Origin: Flaccisagitta enflata
Lineage: Eukaryota > Chaetognatha > Sagittoidea > Aphragmophora
Assembly: GCA_965153355.1 (NCBI GenBank)
Contig: OZ231128.1
Span: 45,012,001-45,076,000, forward strand
Length of the DNA: 64,000 nucleotides
Reading direction: 5' to 3'
Positions 31,080 to 41,934 of this stretch are shown here, piece after piece. The number at the start of each line of letters is the position of its first letter. Position 1 is the first letter of the stretch. A program made the translations under genes and the position numbers. The notes beneath the pieces were generated by a model. That model saw only the letters and a list, made by a program, of their open reading frames with translations. It did no database searches and had not been told where the DNA came from.

Positions 31080-31875
31080 TACCTCAAGGTCCATGATGGT
31101 ATACCTTGAAGTACATAGTGGCATACCTTGAAGTCCATAGTGGCATACCTTGAAGTCCAAAATGGCATACCTTGACGTCCATAATGGCATACCTTGAAGT
31201 CCATGGTAACATACCTTGAAGTCCATGGTGGCATACCTTGAGTGCATGGTGGCATACCTTAAAGTCCATGGTGGCATACCTTAAAGTCCATGATGGCATA
31301 CCTTGAAGTCCATGGTGGCATACCTTGAAGTCCATGGTGGCATACCTTGAAGTCCATGGTGGCATACCTTGAAGTCCATGGTGGCATACCTTGAAGTCCA
31401 TGGTGGCATACCTTGAAGTCCATGGTGGCATACCTTGAAGTCCATGGTGGCATACCTTGAAGTCCATGGTGGCATACCTTGAAGTCCATGGTGGCATACC
31501 TTGAAGTCCATGGTGGCATACCTTGAAGTCCATGGTGGCATACCTTGAAGTCCATGGTGGCATACCTTGAAGTCCATGGTGGCATACCTTGAAGTCCATG
31601 GTGGCATACCTTGAAGTCCATGGTGGCATACCTTGAAGTCCATGGTGGCATACCTTGAAGTCCATGGTGGCATACCTTGAAGTCCATGGTGGCATACCTT
31701 GATGTCCATGGTGGCATACCTTGATGTCCATGGTGGCATACCTTCAAGTCCATGGTGGCATACCTTCAAGTCCATGGTGGCATACCTTCAAGTCCATGGT
31801 GGCATACCTTCAAGTCTATGATAGCATACCTTGAAGTCCATGATGGCATACCTGATGATCCATGATGGCAAACCT
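31080..31875. repeat. 22-bp minisatellite, about 36 copies
   Basis: Unit GGTGGCATACCTTGAAGTCC + AT, almost perfect from 31270 to 31800 and degraded at both ends. The unit is 22 bp (one more than a multiple of three) and free of minus-strand stops, so all three minus frames stay open and encode the same 22-residue cycle. These frames are not genes. Confidence 0.97.
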
Positions 31876-31940
31876 AAAGAAAAACAGAATGTAATGAATG
31901 AACAAGAAAAAATTTTCATCAACTCAAATCCATTTTATAA

Positions 31941-32310
31941 ATTGCGTCAGTCCTAGTTACGTATTACTATATAAATAAGCTAATATCTCATGAACCAGAC
32001 CTCAGATTTAATTCGAATTTTGCAGGGGCTGTTCAATTAACATCCTTTACTAGTACACCAAATTAAAAAAAAAATTCACCTGCCTTTACTACCCTTTGCC
32101 TATGTAAATCGCCTAAGTCCTAATAACATATTACTATATAAATAAGCTAATATCTCATGAACCAGACCTCAGATTTAATTCGAATTTTGCAGGGGTTGTT
32201 TGTTTAATACCCTTTACTTGTATACCAAATTAAAAAAAAATTCACATAGGTTTACTACCCTCTGCCTATGGAAATCGCCTAAGTCTAGTAAAATATTACT
32301 ACAAAAATAA
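31941..32310. repeat. 166-bp tandem repeat, two copies plus a part
   Basis: 'cagtcctagttacgtattac' to 'tttgcctatgtaaatcgcc' recurs with the same content ('gaaccagacctcagattt') about 166 bp later; a third copy breaks off near 32300. A short inverted piece follows. Confidence 0.8.
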
Positions 32311-32521
32311 TAGGCAAAGGGTAGTAAAAGTTAATGAATTTTTCTGAAAATTGGTACACAAGCTCCAATTGACATAAAAATACCACTGGTAAAGTTTCAT
32401 GAACTTCTGAGGTCTAGTTCAAAAGATATGAGAAGGTTTTAAACGAACAACGACGACGACAGACTACACGATCAAGTCCATCACATAGTCACCGACGAAA
32501 ACTGTTCGTCGGGGACAAAAA

Positions 32522-33190
32522 AACAAGGCCGTATACATGAGCCGAAGTCGCGTGCGGGTGGGCAGGAGCGGCGAAAAAGCTAAAAAAGCTAAGTGGGACC
32601 GACCGACCGACAGACAGACGGACGGACGGACAGAGTGGGTCATTTGGGTGCTTCACATATCAAAAGTTGGGAGTATCCTCTCATCCTACTGGGGGAATAT
32701 GGAGGAACAAAAATCATGAAGATGACCATTTTTCTTTTTTCAAAATTCTTTCATCTTCCGTTTTTGTTTTGGCCCTAAAGTTTCCACAGATTTCCCAGAA
32801 TTCAGCAAAATCCTGTGTAGTTTTGGTACCAAAAGGGCAATGATTTATTTCAGAAAATCATAACATTTTTAAAAATAAATTAAAATATCAGATCATAAGC
32901 TGTGAAAGAGCTTATGAAGAGGCAGATCAACAATTCTTTGGTAAAAGATATTGGTAAAAGCTAATTCAAAGAATATCAGCATATTGTTTTATCTCACCAC
33001 ATTATGCAAATTAGGTCTTCAAAAGCAATTTTTTAAAAAATAGAAGATAAACAATTTTTGATAAAAAAAAATGGTAAAGGTCTTTAAATTAGCCACTCCA
33101 AATTTGGTAAAAAGGGCGAAAAGAAATAACCAACTTTTGCTATGTGAAGCACCCAAGTGGGTCATAGAGTCGCGTGCACGCGACTAAAAA
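32522..33190 (+). mobile_element. Family A element split by a nested insertion
   Basis: Starts AACAAGGCCGTATACATGAG with internal 'agtcgcgtgcgggtgggc' and GACC/GACG runs to 32643. It resumes at 33157 and ends AGTCGCGTGCACGCGACT + AAAAA. Without the insert it is about 150 bp. The terminal 18-mer is a perfect palindrome. Confidence 0.85.
32644..33156. mobile_element. 513-bp element with 27-bp TIRs and 9-bp target duplications (MULE-like)
   Basis: The left terminal repeat (32644-32670, starts TTGGGTGCTTCACATA) and the inverted right one (33130-33156) differ at one base in 27. GTGGGTCAT flanks both sides (32635-32643 and 33157-33165). A 9-bp duplication is typical of Mutator-like elements. There is no ORF, so it is nonautonomous. 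Confidence 0.88.
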
Positions 33191-33785
33191 GACGCACCGA
33201 GTCATTTATTGATACAACAGACAAAAAAAATTGTTCAAAATTTTTTCCATAAAAATTATCTTGAAGATTTTCGAATTTTCTTTCAATCTAGACCAGTCCC
33301 AGGTCTGTATCTCAAACCATTTTAAAGTTCCAGCCAGTCAAAGACAACTACTATTTTGAGCACATGACAGAATACAAAATCATTAAAAGAATCGTTTATT
33401 TTGTTTTTTCTTATGAAATTACTTTGGAAAAACTTTCAACCAATTTTCAGTCAAAGGAATTTTGAAGATTTTCGAATTTTCTTTCATTCTAGACCAATCC
33501 CAAATTTGTATCTCAAGCGGTTTAAAAGTTATAGCTCATCAAAGTGATACACTGATTATCTTGCATTCTTTTTCTCTTATGGAATTGTGAAAACGATTCT
33601 TGATTATTTTTACTCTTTTTTTTTTTTTATTACGCCCAAACGCCTCAAGATTAAGAACTTTTTCTTTTTGATTCTCAAAGCTGAAAAACTGCGCTTTTCA
33701 ATAATGCAAAACATTTAACTTGAAATCAAAGAAAAAATGGCTAAAATAGTCATTTAAAAGTGCGTCTTTTTTTTTTATTCGCGTG

Positions 33786-34330
33786 GTAGATGTCGTCTAG
33801 ACTTAGAAATACGGGGGAATTCACTACAGGAAGATAAATGAGACTGATAATTGAAATATAAACTAATAAAAGGATGCTTTCTTGCCCATAGGTGTTGGTT
33901 GCCATGGAAACACATTGCCATGTATTCACGCTAAAGGGTCAATATTTTGAGAAATTTTTTAAGGGAATATTGTTTAGAATAAAATTTGCTACAACTTTTG
34001 CATAATATATTCTGAAAGAATATCGCTCGTTTGGCGGTTGCTAGGGAGCATCATAGGGCTGTCACACATAGTTATGCTCCCTAGCAACGGCTAAACAAGC
34101 AATATTCGTACAGAACATATTATGCGGAAGTTGTAGCAAATTAAATTTCAAACAATGTTCCCTCAAAAAATTTCTCAAAATATTGATACTTTAGCATGAA
34201 TACATCGAAATATGTTTCCATAGCAATAAAGCATCCTTTTATTAATCTATATTTTAAATATCAGTCTCTTAAGTATATTTGTCCTCCTGTAATGAATTCC
34301 CCCGCATTTCCAAGTCTAGACGACATCTAC
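33786..34330. mobile_element. Long foldback element, 545 bp
   Basis: Outer ends GTAGATGTCGTCTAGACTTA and the inverse (to 34330). Complementarity continues through 'aataaaaggatgctttc', 'caatattttgagaaattttt' and 'ggttgctagggagcat' to a small loop near 34045-34060. The two arms make up almost the whole element, about 85% alike by eye. Confidence 0.85.
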
Positions 34331-34446
34331 TGTACTTCCAACATTTTCAAAACGCTTCACAGGGCGCAGCATTGCCCGGCCAGGCTTATTTATAAAACCT
34401 TTAAAAGGGTAAATGGTTAAAAAATTTGACTATGTCCATGGGCAAC

Positions 34447-34622
34447 CTCGAGTAGAGGAAAGTTGTTTATGTCCGTCGTTCAAGAAAGAGCGAACGGGGG
34501 AGTTGGAAGCTGGAGATGTCATCCAGTCAAAGTCCTCCGAGTTTATAGAAGGTCGACGAGGAACATCCATTCCAGGTGGAACGAATGGAAATGGTCGCGG
34601 AGGCGGAGACCCTTTCGCATCT
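34447..34622 (-). CDS. Host gene, internal exon (Pro-rich, 176 bp)
   Basis: Minus strand. Acceptor 'ccttgattttgacag' ends at 34623 and the donor is CTCGAG|GTTGCC after 34447. The first base completes a split Arg codon. Then 58 codons include 'KGSPPPRPFPFVPPGMDVPR' and 'INSEDFDWMTSPASNSPVRS', and the last base starts a Gly codon. Phases match the exons at 34926-34842 (upstream) and 27757-27198 (downstream). It lies only 116 bp from the foldback element. No domain recognised; Pro-rich sequence suggests SH3/WW-type binding, unproven. Confidence 0.6.
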
Positions 34623-34841
34623 CTGTCAAAATCAAGGTGTTAGGGTGATTTAAATGATGAAACTATAAATACTACACCATCGCACACCATCGCACACCAT
34701 CATATTCCTACGTAATTGTGGCATCCGCGACGATTGCTTCTAGCTTCTCAAAAGGTTTTATTCCAGATTTTCAACGTATTATTTTTAATATGCTTAATTG
34801 GTAGTCTGGGCCATTCAATTCCTCATTAAAGATAGTCTTAC

Positions 34842-34926
34842 CGTTCATGGAATCGTAGTAATTGCCCAGATCGGGGCGGAGTAGGCAGTACAGACGGATA
34901 AGGCGTTGGCTGCAAGGTAGTCACTC
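34842..34926 (-). CDS. Host gene, internal exon (85 bp)
   Basis: Minus strand. Acceptor 'attttaactag|GAGTG' and a canonical donor GAACG|GTAAGA. Two bases, 27 codons ('VTTLQPTPYPSVLPTPPRSG' and on) and two bases. It exits in phase with the next exon at 34622. The frame continues the Pro-rich style of that exon. Upstream exons are uncertain; a candidate is 37132-37012. Confidence 0.55.
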
Positions 34927-35037
34927 CTAGTTAAAATGATACAATAAGATGGGAGCAAAGATGACCCAGACAGGAGGATAGATTTTAAGTATCTAAGTAC
35001 ATTTGATTCATAAAATACCTGAAATCTAAATAACGTA

Positions 35038-36449
35038 CAGACAAAAAAAGAAATATAAGAGGTTAACCCCCAAAAACTGTAGCACCCCCCTCCCCCTTCG
35101 GCCGCAACTGCCGAATGAAGAAAAGCATTTAAGATTTAAAATAAAAGTTTATATATCAAAACAATTAGCCTCATTAAAGCAATTCTAAAATTTCATTCCC
35201 AATAATTCAGGGTGGTAAAAACAGGAGCACACTTGGCGCGTTGTGCCTTGGAACTAAAGCTCAAAAGTCAAACTTATAGATTTAAAAGTGGACAAAAATT
35301 GAAAGAATGAGGGAAAAAAGAAAAATAAGAAAGAAGGATTTTTAATGCTTGTAGGTAGTAGATTTTAAGACCTTAAACGTCTCCATTTTGTCATATATCA
35401 TTCATCTTCCGTTTTTTTCAAATCCCCTTTTTAGCCGCTAATTTGTATGTTGCTGTGTTGATGATTCTGTATCAGCATCATTGCTCAAGATCATAATCAA
35501 GTTTACACACATAAATATCTTTGTGCTAATTCTAATTTTAAGTCAAAGTTGTTCATTTATCACCAAAAGTATAGTAAGTGAGAAAAATTTATCTTTTCTC
35601 TAAAAATTATGTGTCTTATTTTCAACAAAACTACGGTGCGGCTCATAAAAAAAGTTTCCAGCAGTTTAAAAGCTAAGAATTTCAATTCTAGTCATTTGAA
35701 ACAATTAAAATCCATGAGTTTTTTAAACTTTTTCAAAAACTCTACAAATCTAGTCCAACCCCATTTATGTGACTCAAATTGTTATAAAACTATGAAGGTA
35801 CATAGATAAGCAATTTACTTCTGCTTAAAAGCGAACAGCCTTCGACAGAACACAAGGTTGATCTTGTTTTCTTTAAATATATTGAAAACAATCTATGATT
35901 CATATATCATATCCATGACCATTTTAAAGTGCTTCAAAAACTTTCCAAATCTAGACCAAGCAGAAGTTCGTGGCTTGATTCGTTTTGAAATGACATAAGT
36001 TTAAAGTTAACAAGTCATGTTTTTTCCCAAGGCAATTTTGATATGCATTACTTCAAATCAATGTCACGCCTAAACGGAAAGGGCTAGAAATCTGGGATTG
36101 GACTCAAATTGAAGAAAATAAATTCTTCAATAAACTCACTAATAAATTGCTTTTATCATTTATAAAACCTGCAAAAAGTTAATGACAAAACTGGAAACTT
36201 TTTTATGAACCTCACTATATGTGTAGATGCTGGAGGTATATACATTTTTGTCGATCTTTTCTTGCACTAAAAAAACGGAAGATGAATGAAATTTAACAAT
36301 TTAATAAACATGCAAAAAGTCTTACATTTATTTTGTTTACCTTCCTTAATATCGATGATCGGCTCAACAATACTAATGCATATTAACACATTCGAGGGGG
36401 GGAGCTACAGTTTTTGGGGGGTTAACTTCTTGTATTTCGCTTTTGTCTG
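35038..36449. mobile_element. Family C element, long version (1.4 kb) with nested foldback
   Basis: TIRs: CAGACAAAA.AAGAAATA and on at 35038, with 'gttaacccccaaaaactgta'. The inverse 'tacagtttttggggggttaac...tttgtCTG' ends at 36449. TA flanks both sides (35036-35037, 36450-36451). The family's short form is about 425 bp, so about 1 kb is extra. Part of that is a second inverted pair, TCATTCATCTTCCG at 35398 and its inverse to 36290, with inner arms at 35635-35665 and 36190-36220. Confidence 0.65.
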
Positions 36450-36750
36450 TAAAGGTTGCTATTTTGAGTGAATATGTTTGACTTACTAAACTTACAAATT
36501 TCAGGAACATTAGAGAAATCAGAAGCCACTCTTAAAAAAAGTCAGTCTAAATTAGCAAGTTATCAATTTTGCTCTCATAAGCGGTTCAACTTTAAAGATT
36601 AAATCCTTCATTAATTTGTATTTTCGAAATAGAGCTGAAAAAAACATGGACCGCCAAGATAATGATAACGGAGGATGAGAACTGTTAGCGGTTTTTCATT
36701 CGTCCAAATTAAATGCGTATTTTCTGACTATTATTGCGGGAATTGATAAC

Positions 36751-37111
36751 AGTATTCTATACCGCCTGAAGGGATCGTCCCCGCCGTACCTGGTTTAGGT
36801 AGTGCCGAGAAAGCGTGCAATGTTGCCGTATGGACCGTCCAATGTGCAGTCATGAAAAGAAAGTAGAAAGGGTGGGGGGGAGGGCGAAAATTAATTGGAG
36901 GGCCACCCCACAGCACATTGAATGCATACAAACAAATTGCACAAAACACACATTTCAAGATCCATCAGCCTACAACAGTCTATCCCCCAAACAAAGTTTG
37001 TTTCCGCTTACCGGCACGACGACGACGTCCCCTGCAGGCGGAATAGTATTCTATACCGCCTGAAGGGATCGTCCCCGCTGTACCTGGTTTAGGTAGTGCC
37101 GAGAAAGCGTG
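36751..37111. repeat. 67-bp direct repeat pair, 294 bp apart
   Basis: 36751-36817 and 37045-37111 are the same but for one or two bases ('agtattctataccgcctgaa' to 'gtgccgagaaagcgtg'). The spacing is a multiple of three. A short inverted-complement look-alike is not needed to explain it; segmental duplication is likely. Confidence 0.85.
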
Positions 37112-37132
37112 GCAATGACATGAGTACGGAGG
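37012..37132 (-). CDS. Weak candidate upstream exon of the 27-35 kb host gene
   Basis: Minus strand. A strong donor GTGCCG|GTAAGC follows 37012. The only open frame behind it ('HAFSALPKPGTAGTIPSGGI' within it) exits with one base, matching the entry phase of the exon at 34926. The frame is closed by TGA just upstream, so it would need the weak acceptor 'gcgtttgacag' at 37133. It lies inside one copy of the 67-bp duplication. A chance match is quite possible. Confidence 0.3.
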
Positions 37133-37506
37133 CTGTCAAACGCCTCCGCACGAAATGGGCTGAGCATAAATCTCTGAAAAACCAACCCATACCTAACCCA
37201 GTACTAAACAGGGCGAAACTAAGGGAGGAGAGGAAACTCATTTTGCACTGGCGAGCGAAACCTCCTGCCATCCAGAGAGAAATAAGGATGCCCGCAGTTG
37301 ACCCTTAATGATTAATGACCAACTTTCCTGGAGATGTGCGAAAGAAATGTAGACGGCTTGAGCTTCGTGCATTGAGACATCTTGGAGGATGTCCGAAGAG
37401 TGCGAGCACAAGATCCACTGTCACATCGTTGAAAACAGCGTTGAGGGAGGATGAGGGGCAATTGATGCGACGGGCAGCAAGGGACAATGATCAGTGGAGG
37501 ACCTGA
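37120..37506 (+). pseudogene. Unrecognised basic ORF, broken by two stops
   Basis: One plus frame holds two adjacent basic segments: 62 codons from ATG 37120 ('MSTEAVKRLRTKWAEHKSLK' and on) and 63 codons from ATG 37315 ('MTNFPGDVRKKCRRLELRAL' and on). TAA TGA separates them. Composition is unlike the A/T-rich flanks. It could be a worn transposon or gene fragment; no family recognised. Confidence 0.3.
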
Positions 37507-37812
37507 CATATGAGACAGGCGCTACTCCCCATGCGATGCGAAGCATTGAGTCGCGTCCTCGTTGAAAGGCTCTGCATTGAATGCTTTCTCTAAACTACTG
37601 AACATGTCTAGCAACTATGAAAAAAAACAGCTGACACACACAAACAAGAAAAAAATTTAAAGCAGCAAGGGCAATGAATGAGCAGACAAAGACTATGCAG
37701 ATTACGAAAAAACTCCTGTTAGAAAAGATAAAAGAAAACAGGCTTAAAAGGGGGTTACCCAATCAATTACACAACTGCGGCAAAGGATATCCAAGAACCA
37801 GATGCTTAAAAA

Positions 37813-38636
37813 TGCTCTCACAACCACAATCACAACCACAACCACATTCTCATTCTCATTCACATTCACATACGCAACCACAACCATAACCACAACCACA
37901 ACCACAACCACAACCACAACCACAACCACAACCACAACCACATTCTCATTGTCATTCACATCCACAACCACAACCACAACCATAACCACAACCACAACCA
38001 CAACCACATCCACAACCACGACCACGACCACAACCACAACCACAACCACATCCACAACCACAACCACAACCACAACCACAGCAACAACAACAACCACATC
38101 CACAACAACAACCACATTCTCATTCTCATTTCACATCCACAACCACAACCACAACCACAACCACAACTACAACCACAGCAACAACAACAACCACAACCAC
38201 AACCACATTCTCATTCTCATTCACATCCACAACCACAACCACAACCTTAACCATAACCACAACCACAACCACATCCACAACTGCAATCACAACCACATAC
38301 ACATTCACATCCACAACCACAACCAAAACCACGACCACAACCACAACCACAGCCACAACCAATATTCACAACCACAACCACAACCACAACCACAACCACA
38401 ATCACAACACACAATCACAACCACAACCACATCCACAACCACAACCACAAACAAAACCACAACCAAATCACATGCATATCCACATCCACAACCACAACCA
38501 CAACCACAACCACAACCACAACCACAACCATAACCATAACCACATCAACATCCACATCCACAACCACAACCACAACCTTAACGGCAAGTCGGCAACCACA
38601 TCCACAACCACAACTGCAACCACGTGAGAGCGATAA
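37813..38636. repeat. (CCACAA)n hexanucleotide array
   Basis: About 0.8 kb of 'accacaaccacaaccaca' with recurring 'cattctcattctcattcaca' islands, showing a higher-order pattern. The Thr/His/Asn-repeat frames come from it. Confidence 0.95.
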
Positions 38637-38829
38637 AAAAATGCGAAACCAATTTGTTCTAAACAAAGTCAATACCAGAAGAGAGTACAGTAAGGATAGA
38701 GTGAATGGATAGATGGCCGGTTAGAGAAGCCATCTGTGAATAAACAAATTGTTAAGCTTGCCATTGTCATTGACCATAGAGAATGAGAGATCAAGTGAAA
38801 GAATAGGTGAATGGATAGATGGCCACATA

Positions 38830-39254
38830 CAGACAAAAGTGAAATACAAGAAGTTAACCCCCAAAAAACTGTAGCACCCCCCTAAAGCCTCAATTGCATA
38901 ATGATGGAAGACATATAAGATGAGGAATGGAAGCTTAAATCAGCAGAATTAGCCTAAATCAGCAGAATTAGCCTCATCAGAGCGATTTTGAAGTTTTATT
39001 CCCAATAAAAAGTTATAGCTAAAAAAAAAGTAAAAAATTGCATGTTTAACTTAATCAAAAAAATATAGATTTTAGCTAGTTTTTAAGCTGTAATCCTTTA
39101 CTGGGAATGAAATTCCTAAATCGCTCTGATGAAGCTAATTGTATTGATATAAGCTTCCATAGTCTATCTTATATGCCTTTCTTCATTCGGCGGCAGCTGT
39201 AGGGGAGGTGTTACAGTTTTTTGGGGATAACTTCATGTATTTCACTTTCATCTG
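38830..39254. mobile_element. Family C MITE, complete copy (425 bp, TA target)
   Basis: Left CAGACAAAAGTGAAATACAA continuing to 'gttaacccccaaaaaactgta'. The right end is its inverse ('tacagttttttgggg' to 'cactttcatCTG'). TA flanks at 38828-38829 and 39255-39256. Inner words 'attagcctcatcagagcgat' and their inverse extend the foldback. TA duplication fits Tc1/mariner-type mobilisation. 39257-40019 holds three diverged 'gaggccaactgaaactgaac' units (39260-39490) and no gene. Confidence 0.75.
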
Positions 39255-40024
39255 TAGAGAGGCCAACTGAAACTGAACAAATTGTCAGCTAAGCTCGCCA
39301 TTGACTAAAGGGAGCGCTATTAAGAGTGGGAAAGTGGGCGTATGACCAATTAGTGAGACCAACTGAAACTGAACAGATTGTCAATTAAGCTTGCCATAGA
39401 TCGAAGGGAGTGCTATTAGGAGTGGGAAAATAAACGGACGGCCAATTGAAGAGGCCAACTGATGTTGAACGAATTATTGATTAAGCTTGCCATTGACCTC
39501 CACTTTCGTAATCTTCCTCTCGGATTTCAGACCAGTACCGAAATCGGCTTTATTTTCCTTTTTTTCTAAATGAAATCTTTTTTTTTTTTTTTTTTTAAAT
39601 TTTTTGATTTCGTCTTATTAATGATCAATCAACTAGTCAGTTTATCAATCTATCAATTTAAGACTTTTGCCGAACACCACTTCTGAAGTGTCGTGGTATC
39701 TACTACGTAATCCGTTTACTTGTTTGAAATAACCTATGACAGTGGACAACATTACATCAAAACCATCAAAACCATCAAAACCATCAAAACCATCTTTCTA
39801 TCTACCGGCAAAAATATTTTTGACATTTATTCACACAATATATTTAGCGGTTACAAACTGAAGAAACAAGAATATGTCTGCCTTTCTTTTCGTCTCTGCT
39901 ACACACTTTTTTGCTCGAATTTACTTCCTGAATAGATGAAAATTTGACTCTGTCCGTCTTAAATGAAAATTCATTTTTGGCATTCACTGTTTTATAAGTG
40001 AAGTATTTTGGAGCAATTATAAAT

Positions 40025-40350
<326 letters not shown>

Positions 40351-40574
40351 TGGTTTCACTCTCTCTTCAACATTTTGCCCCATAAACATGACATTTCAAG
40401 GAAAAGCTTTTTGAAATTGTGGCCATAAGTCTTGGATAGTGGATTTATACGCAGTTATGATCGATTTTCATTACTCACAGGACAATTGTAACTGCCGGAA
40501 AACAGAGGCTTTGTTGCTGCGCTACATTCAAGACATGCTGCGGTAAACGCCGCAATCGCAAAGGTGAGATTATA

Positions 40575-40654
<80 letters not shown>

Positions 40655-40655
40655 A

Positions 40656-40734
<79 letters not shown>

Positions 40735-40805
40735 CATGATGATGATGATGATGATGATGATTATGAAAGTAAAGCTAATAGTCATGATGATGATAATGAT
40801 AATTT
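40575..40805. repeat. (GAT)n trinucleotide array
   Basis: About 70 GAT units with a few interruptions. The poly-Ser frame on the minus strand is an artefact. Confidence 0.97.
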
Positions 40806-40999
40806 TGACGATGATAAATGAGTTAAATCATCATGTAATTTTCAGATAAATCCACTTGACGTCTTTATTGGAACTGTTGTGTTCAACATAAAAGGAAAGT
40901 TTTGTCCAGAATGACCAACACGCTTTAAGAGTGAAAAGGAAATCAGTAAAAGCGACATAAAAGAGTGAAATTGGCAAAATGGGCAAAAAGTCACATACA

Positions 41000-41800
41000 A
41001 GTGTTATGAATGCACATGCAACGACAATTGTGCACTATGGGTTGCATGAATGTTGAAAATGCACATATGGATAACAATTGTGCACTATGGGTTGCATGAG
41101 TGTAATGAGATTACCTGCTGACAACAGTTGTGCACAGTGGGTTGCATGAGTGTTTTGAATACACATGCAGATGACAATTGTGCAAAGTGGGTTTGATGTG
41201 GAGCATCTCAATACATTTGCATTAATCCATAGATTATTGGAATTAAACCATAATGCAAACAGAAAATGAGTGGGATGACATGATGTGTGCACAACAGCGC
41301 ATGCGTAAGCAAATGTAAATAACAGTGAGTGGAACAATGTGATGCATGCATAAGTTTGCATGCATGCGCAAATGTAAACCAGAATGTGTCAGACAACGCA
41401 ATGCATGTACAACTGTGCATGCATTAGCAAGTGTAAACCACAGTGGGTAGGACAACACGGCACATGCTCAACCACGCATGCATCAGCAAATATAAACCAC
41501 AGCGGGTGGGAAAATGCGATACATGCACAACTACACATGCATGGGCAAGTGTAAACCAGTGGGTAGGACAATACAACTGCGCATGCATGAGCAAGTGTAA
41601 ACCACAATGGGCAGGACGCAGTGCATCCACAACTGCACATGCATGAGCAAGTGTAAACCACAGTGACTGGGAAAACGCGGCGCACGCATGGGCAAATGTA
41701 AACCACAGTGGATGGGAAACCGCGACGCATACATGAGCAAATGTAAACCACAGTGACTGGGACAACGCGACGCATGTGCGTGCCATGAATATGAAGCGGA
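41000..41800. repeat. Degenerate minisatellite of about 50-60 bp
   Basis: Recurring 'gcatgcatgagcaagtgtaa' and 'accacagtgggtaggacaac' words, about 14 diverged units. Confidence 0.85.
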
Positions 41801-41934
41801 AGAAAAAATGTTGAAACGTGAGAATGGTGGAGAATCGCGGAGAATCGCGGAGGGAGAAAAAGCAACCATTAAGACTAAGACCGCCCCTCTTGGCGAAGAT
41901 GCATAGTGCGGGGCATGAAATCACCGGGGTGAAC

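Larger units (their letters stand above)
27758..34446 (-). other. Inferred 6.7-kb intron packed with nested transposons
   Basis: Runs from donor ACTCGAG|GTTGCC (minus strand, after 34447) to acceptor TTTTGACAG (before 27757). It contains poly-G at 28146-28159, a hAT-like element, family A copies, a 22-bp minisatellite, a 166-bp tandem repeat, a MULE-like element and a foldback. The remaining sequence is A/T-rich and unremarkable. Confidence 0.5.

Noticed and set aside
31084-31775. Three overlapping 164-215-residue minus frames
   Set aside because: Products of the 22-bp minisatellite, identical in all frames.
37744-38672. Thr/Val/His-rich frames on both strands
   Set aside because: (CCACAA)n composition, no unique sequence.
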